A stretch of DNA of 64,000 nucleotides, taken from Deinococcus taeanensis (GTDB taxonomy: Bacteria > Deinococcota > Deinococci > Deinococcales > Deinococcaceae). The DNA lies in the NCBI RefSeq assembly GCF_020229735.1, contig NZ_CP083458.1, positions 248,001 through 312,000 of the forward strand. Direction: 5' to 3'. Numbering within the stretch: the stretch's first letter is position 1; every line of letters starts with the position of its first letter. A model generated the notes under the pieces. That model worked only from the letters and a program-made list of their open reading frames with translations. It had not been told where the DNA came from and made no database searches. The position numbers were made by a program, and so were the translations under genes. This document shows, piece after piece, positions 60,469 to 64,000 of the stretch.

Positions 60469-60691
60469 GGACACAGCCCGGGCAACTGACACGCCAGCTT
60501 GACGAGCACAGTCAAGGCAGCGCAGCCGCATGGTGAACTAAGCCGCTGGACCCATCCGGCCCGGTTCACCTTGGAGCGCGGCAGCGTGACTCAGGGGCAC
60601 GACAGTCGCAGCGGGGAGCGCCGAGGATCCGGTGGGCCGGAGATTGGCTGGGCCTGCGCCTGTCCGCGAGCCTTCTGTGGAGCGCCACCCC

Positions 60692-60719
60692 TTGACTGTG
60701 AACGCTCACATTGTATGCT
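60692..60719 (+). promoter_or_regulatory. Promoter and LacI-type operator of the arabinofuranosidase gene
   Basis: TTGACT (60692-60697), 16-nt spacer, TATGCT (60714-60719). Between them TGTGAACGCTCACA (60697-60710) is a TGTGA-N4-TCACA palindrome, close to the classical symmetric lac operator core. The same pattern recurs at 62442-62455. Confidence 0.65.
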
Positions 60720-60846
60720 GCGGGCGTCCGATGCTGTGTTCCCGGTCCACCCCTGCGGTGGACATCACCTCCGTTGCGTTCGCCCACCGGTTCGGCCCGC
60801 GCCGCGCCTGAAGCGTACACTCACCTCTCAAAAGGACCTGATTGCC

Positions 60847-62400
60847 TTGACGACTGAGCCGACCACCATCCCCGTTCAGGCCAGTGTCGCCCTGCACACC
60901 GGGCGCACCACCGGCGAGATCTCACCGCTGCTGTTCGGCGGGTTTGCCGAGCACATGGGCCGATGCATCTACGAAGGCATCTACGACCCGGACTCGCCCC
61001 TGTCCGACGAACGGGGCCTGCGGCGGGACGTGATGGCCGCGCTCAAGGAGACCAACTACCGCATCATGCGCTACCCGGGCGGAAATTTCGTGTCCGGGTA
61101 CCGCTGGACCGACGGAATCGGCCCGAAAGCGGAGCGGCCCCGCCGGCGGGCGCTGGCGTGGCGGTCCATCGAGACGAACCAGTTCGGACCGCACGAGTTC
61201 ATGGAGTTCGCCGAGGAACTGGGCACCGAACCCATGTGGGCCGTGAACCTGGGAACGGGCAGCATCCAGGACGCCGCCGACCTCGTGGAATACATGAACC
61301 TGCCGACCGGCACGCTGTACAGCGACCTGCGCGCGAAGAACGGCCGGGCCGAGCCGTACGGCGTGAAGTACTGGTGCCTGGGCAACGAGATGGACGGCCC
61401 GTGGCAGATTGGACAGATGGACGCGCAGACGTACGCCGACAAGGCGTTCCAGGCGGCGAAACTGATGCGCTGGATGGACCCCGGGATCAAGACCATCGCG
61501 TGTGGGTCGTCGGCCACGGCCATGGCGGGGTACCCGGAGTGGGATATGACGGTGCTTTCACATGCGTACGACCAGATCGATTACTTCTCCATGCATCACT
61601 ACGCCGCCAATCCGTACCCCACCGTGTCCAACACCGAGGGGCTGCCCACCGACACGGATTCCTACCTCGCGAGCAGCCTGCACTTTGATGAGCACGCCGA
61701 CACGCTGGCCGCCGCAATCCGCGTGGCAAAGGCAAAGAACCGGTCGAAACGGGACGTGTTCCTGTGCTGGGACGAATGGAACGTGTGGTACCGCGCCAAG
61801 GGCGCCGACGGCGCCTGGAGTGAGGCGCCCCATATCCTGGAGGAGGTGTACAACCTGGAGGACGCGCTGGTCGTGGCCACCTGGCTGAACACGTTCCTGC
61901 GCAAGGCGGACGTGGTGAAGATCGCCTGTATCGCGCAGATCGTGAATGTGATTGCGCCGGTCATGACGAGGCGGGACGGGATGTTCCGGCAGACGATCTT
62001 CTATCCGCTGACGCTGTTCAGCCGCCACGCGAGCGGCCGCGCACTTGATCCCCTGGTGCGCTCCCCGGTGCACCCGACAGCGCGGTACGGCGACGTGAAC
62101 ATGCTGGACGTGTCGGCGAGCTTTGATGACGCCACCGGGCAGGGCGCGGCGTTCCTGGTCAACCGCTCCCAGACGCAGCCTCTGCGCGTGACCCTGTGCT
62201 GGGAGGACGAGGCGCCCCAGGCATTGACCGGAGCGTGGCAGATGAGCGGCCCGGATCCACTGGCGGCGAACTCCTTTGAGGCGCCGGACGCGGTGACGGC
62301 GCAGCCTGTGGCGCTGCCCAGGCTGGAGGGCCGCCAGGCGCAGGTGACGTTGCCTCCGCTGTCGTTCACGACCCTGCTGTCGCAGCACGCGCCGCGCTGA
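60847..62400 (+). CDS. Alpha-L-arabinofuranosidase, glycoside hydrolase family 51
   Basis: 517 residues if TTG 60847 is the start; AAAGGA lies 10 nt upstream, and no ATG or GTG fits between the promoter and the conserved N-terminus. GH51 motifs: GEISPLLFGGFAEHMGRCIY, RYPGGNFVSGYRW, acid/base Glu181 in CLGNEMDGPWQ and nucleophile Glu310 in CWDEWNVWYR. There is no signal peptide, so it acts in the cytosol on imported arabino-oligosaccharides. It is followed by a sugar ABC transporter with the same type of operator. Confidence 0.92.
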   Translation: MTTEPTTIPVQASVALHTGRTTGEISPLLFGGFAEHMGRCIYEGIYDPDSPLSDERGLRRDVMAALKETNYRIMRYPGGNFVSGYRWTDGIGPKAERPRRRALAWRSIETNQFGPHEFMEFAEELGTEPMWAVNLGTGSIQDAADLVEYMNLPTGTLYSDLRAKNGRAEPYGVKYWCLGNEMDGPWQIGQMDAQTYADKAFQAAKLMRWMDPGIKTIACGSSATAMAGYPEWDMTVLSHAYDQIDYFSMHHYAANPYPTVSNTEGLPTDTDSYLASSLHFDEHADTLAAAIRVAKAKNRSKRDVFLCWDEWNVWYRAKGADGAWSEAPHILEEVYNLEDALVVATWLNTFLRKADVVKIACIAQIVNVIAPVMTRRDGMFRQTIFYPLTLFSRHASGRALDPLVRSPVHPTARYGDVNMLDVSASFDDATGQGAAFLVNRSQTQPLRVTLCWEDEAPQALTGAWQMSGPDPLAANSFEAPDAVTAQPVALPRLEGRQAQVTLPPLSFTTLLSQHAPR

Positions 62401-62412
62401 GAGGCAGCAGGC

Positions 62413-62455
62413 TTGACAGGAGCCGGACGGCGCTTCTACGATGTGATCGTTCACA
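62413..62455 (+). promoter_or_regulatory. Promoter and LacI-type operator of the sugar ABC transporter
   Basis: TTGACA (62413-62418), 18-nt spacer, TACGAT (62437-62442), immediately followed by the palindrome TGTGATCGTTCACA (62442-62455). It matches the operator at 60697-60710 in both half-sites and spacing. Confidence 0.65.
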
Positions 62456-62526
62456 AGTGCAACATAACGCCGGCCGCACCCGTGCGGTCCACCCCCGCCT
62501 TTGCCCGCAGCACCCCTGGAGGACTT

Positions 62527-63819
62527 ATGCGTACTTTCCGACTGCTCGCCCTCGGCCTCACCCTCGCCGGCTCCGCGCACGCCCAGACCAAGGTGGTCTT
62601 CTGGGACTTTTTCGCCGGAGGTGATGGCGCCCGCATGAAGCAGATCGTCGACGCCTTCAACGCCTCCCAGACGGACATCAAGGTCGAGCGCACCACCCAG
62701 ACCTGGGGCAATCCCTTCTACACCAAGGTGCACACGGCAGTGGTTGCCGGCCAGACGCCCGACGTCATGACCTACCACCTCTCCGCCGCGCCCGCCGGCC
62801 TGCAGCGCCGGGACCTGCGCCTGATCACCCCCGCTGACCTCGCGCTCGGCGGCCTGAAACCCGCCGACTTCCAGGGCAACCTCATCAGCAGCCTGAACAC
62901 CGCCGCGAAGAACGCCGGCAGCAGCGGCCTGTACGGCATTCCGCTCGACACCCACACCTTCGTGCTGTACTACAACAAAGACCTGCTGCGCAAAGCAGGG
63001 GTGCTCAGCGCCAGCGGCACCCTGGCCCCCATGAAGACCGTCGCCGACCTGACCCGGACGCTGCAGGCCATCAAGACCAAAACCGGCGTGACGCCCATCG
63101 CCCTGAGCAGCAACCAGGATTCCGCTTCCGTGTGGCGCCTGTGGTACTCGCTGTTCCTGCAGCAGGGCGGCACGCTGGTGCGGGGCGGCAAGCTCTCCAC
63201 CACCGACCTGAACACCAAGGGCCTCGCGGCGCTGCGCATCATGGCCGACTGGAGCAGACAGGGCCTGATCACCAAGAACGTCACCTACCCCGCCGGAGTG
63301 GCGCTGTTCACGGCCGGGCGCGCCGCCACGATGCTCAACGGCAACTGGGAGGTGCCCACCATGGTGGACGCCACAGCCAAGGGGCAGCTGAAATTCGACT
63401 ACGGCATCATGAGCTTCCCCGCGCTGTACGGCAACGCCAGCACCTGGGCCGACTCGCACCTCCTGGCCATTCCCACCAACGCGAAAACGCCCATGGACGC
63501 CGCGAAACTCAAGGCCGTGATGACCTTCATCGGGTACGTGAACAAACAGGGCGGCACCACCTGGGCCGGCGGCGGGCACATCCCCGCGTACCTGCCCACC
63601 CAGGCCAGCGCGGCGTTCAAGGCCATGCAGCCCAACACGCAGTACTCCGCGACCTCCGCGGCCGACGCGCGCCTTGAACCCAGCGCCCCGATCTTCGGCG
63701 TGGGCGGCCCCGTGTACGACGCGATCGGCGTGAACTTCACGCCGGTGCTGCTGGGCCAGACGACCCCCGAGCAGGGCATCGCGAAACTGACCACCGCCCT
63801 GAACGGCTTCGCCAAGTAA
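62527..63819 (+). CDS. Sugar ABC transporter substrate-binding protein
   Basis: 430 residues; CTGGAGG lies 5 nt before ATG 62527. A signal peptide ends SAHA. The mature protein is a family 1 solute-binding protein: KVVFWDFFAGGDGARMKQI, VDAFNASQTDIKVE, YYNKDLLRKAGV and AMLNGNWEVPTM. It captures a sugar or oligosaccharide outside the membrane. Proximity to GH51 and the shared operator suggest arabinose-containing oligosaccharides. Confidence 0.9.
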   Translation: MRTFRLLALGLTLAGSAHAQTKVVFWDFFAGGDGARMKQIVDAFNASQTDIKVERTTQTWGNPFYTKVHTAVVAGQTPDVMTYHLSAAPAGLQRRDLRLITPADLALGGLKPADFQGNLISSLNTAAKNAGSSGLYGIPLDTHTFVLYYNKDLLRKAGVLSASGTLAPMKTVADLTRTLQAIKTKTGVTPIALSSNQDSASVWRLWYSLFLQQGGTLVRGGKLSTTDLNTKGLAALRIMADWSRQGLITKNVTYPAGVALFTAGRAATMLNGNWEVPTMVDATAKGQLKFDYGIMSFPALYGNASTWADSHLLAIPTNAKTPMDAAKLKAVMTFIGYVNKQGGTTWAGGGHIPAYLPTQASAAFKAMQPNTQYSATSAADARLEPSAPIFGVGGPVYDAIGVNFTPVLLGQTTPEQGIAKLTTALNGFAK

Positions 63820-63835
63820 GCCTGGCCGGGGCCAC

Positions 63836-63867
63836 GCCGCCCACCCTGCCCGCGCGGGGCGGGCGGC
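63836..63867 (+). terminator. Hairpin between the binding-protein and permease genes
   Basis: GCCGCCC (63836-63842) pairs with GGGCGGC (63861-63867), with further internal pairing. Such hairpins between a binding-protein gene and its permease genes commonly reduce downstream expression or protect the upstream mRNA. Confidence 0.4.
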
Positions 63868-63898
63868 GCCCCGTTCCCGCCCCTGGAGGTTCACCCGC

Positions 63899-64000
63899 AT
63901 GACCACCCCCGTCCCGCTCCGCTCTTCCCCACCCCCTGGCCCGGCCGGGCCGGGCCGGGCCGCACACGCGCGGCAGCGCGCCCTGACGGCGGCGGCGCTG
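63899..64000 (+). CDS. Probable sugar ABC transporter permease, 5' end only
   Basis: Only 34 codons are inside the window, starting at ATG 63899 after CTGGAGG. They encode a Pro/Gly/Arg-rich N-terminus without membrane segments yet. The assignment as a permease rests on its position directly after the binding-protein gene; the sequence alone does not prove it. A triplicated GGGCC-type micro-repeat occurs near 63943-63960. Confidence 0.5.
   Translation, partial: MTTPVPLRSSPPPGPAGPGRAAHARQRALTAAAL

Overview
The window is high-GC bacterial DNA that fits the genus Deinococcus. The main reasons are a bacteriophytochrome with the chromophore cysteine at residue 25 and the phosphorylatable histidine at 533, many genes whose -10 box (TANNNT type) lies 4-10 nt before the start codon (leaderless transcripts, known to be common in Deinococcus), and the mix of aerobic-type cobalamin genes, a kynurenine pathway, FTR1-type iron uptake and many c-di-GMP enzymes. 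No rRNA, tRNA, CRISPR array or intact insertion sequence was seen. Genes are dense and operons are often joined by 4-bp ATGA/GTGA overlaps.

Layout. 1-2.9 kb: end of a fibronectin-III secreted protein and a subtilisin-like lipoprotein. 3.0-9.7 kb: a GAF protein with a degenerate GGDEF domain (-), then regulator-modA-modB (+), then a TPR-GGDEF-EAL protein (-). 9.8-13.4 kb: a small hydrophilic protein and a two-gene iron uptake operon (imelysin-like protein plus FTR1 permease). 13.5-17.1 kb: an HD-GYP phosphodiesterase coupled to a GGDEF cyclase. 17.2-20.3 kb: a cyclase-family hydrolase facing a sugar isomerase/dehydrogenase pair. 20.3-34.0 kb: a cobalamin riboswitch with an intrinsic terminator, followed by btuF-like, cobO, a NiCoT cobalt transporter, cobN, a fused chelatase AAA/vWA subunit, cobB, cobD, cobC, cobQ and cobU. 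34.1-36.4 kb (-): tryptophan catabolism genes kynU-kynA, preceded by a 40-codon reading frame with a Trp-Trp pair. 36.5-43.6 kb: a zinc-type thioredoxin, two stretches with no recognisable gene, a GNAT protein, an FAD dehydrogenase, and a copper cluster (DUF2946, YcnI/DUF1775, copC, copD). 43.5-46.1 kb (-): bacteriophytochrome and its response regulator. 46.5-54.0 kb: TetR, two TolC-like proteins, a membrane fusion protein and an RND pump. 54.1-56 kb: a divergent TetR/MFS pair. 56.2-58.3 kb: a PAS-HD-GYP protein and two unknown proteins. 58.4-64 kb: a GH16 lipoprotein, a secreted unknown protein, a GH51 arabinofuranosidase and the start of a sugar ABC transporter.

How the parts work together. 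The cobalamin operon covers cobalt entry, chelation, a,c-diamidation, adenosylation, side-chain amidation, aminopropanol attachment and cobinamide activation. It lacks the corrin-ring genes and cobS/cobT, so it needs genes elsewhere. The arabinofuranosidase and the sugar-binding protein share a TGTGA-N4-TCACA operator, which suggests one LacI-type regulator controls them. Five c-di-GMP-type proteins lie in the window, one of which probably lacks cyclase activity.

The observation most worth following is the short Trp-Trp reading frame and its RNA hairpins in front of kynU. They look like a tryptophan-sensing leader for a catabolic operon. Functions are assigned from sequence motifs read by eye; no database search was run.
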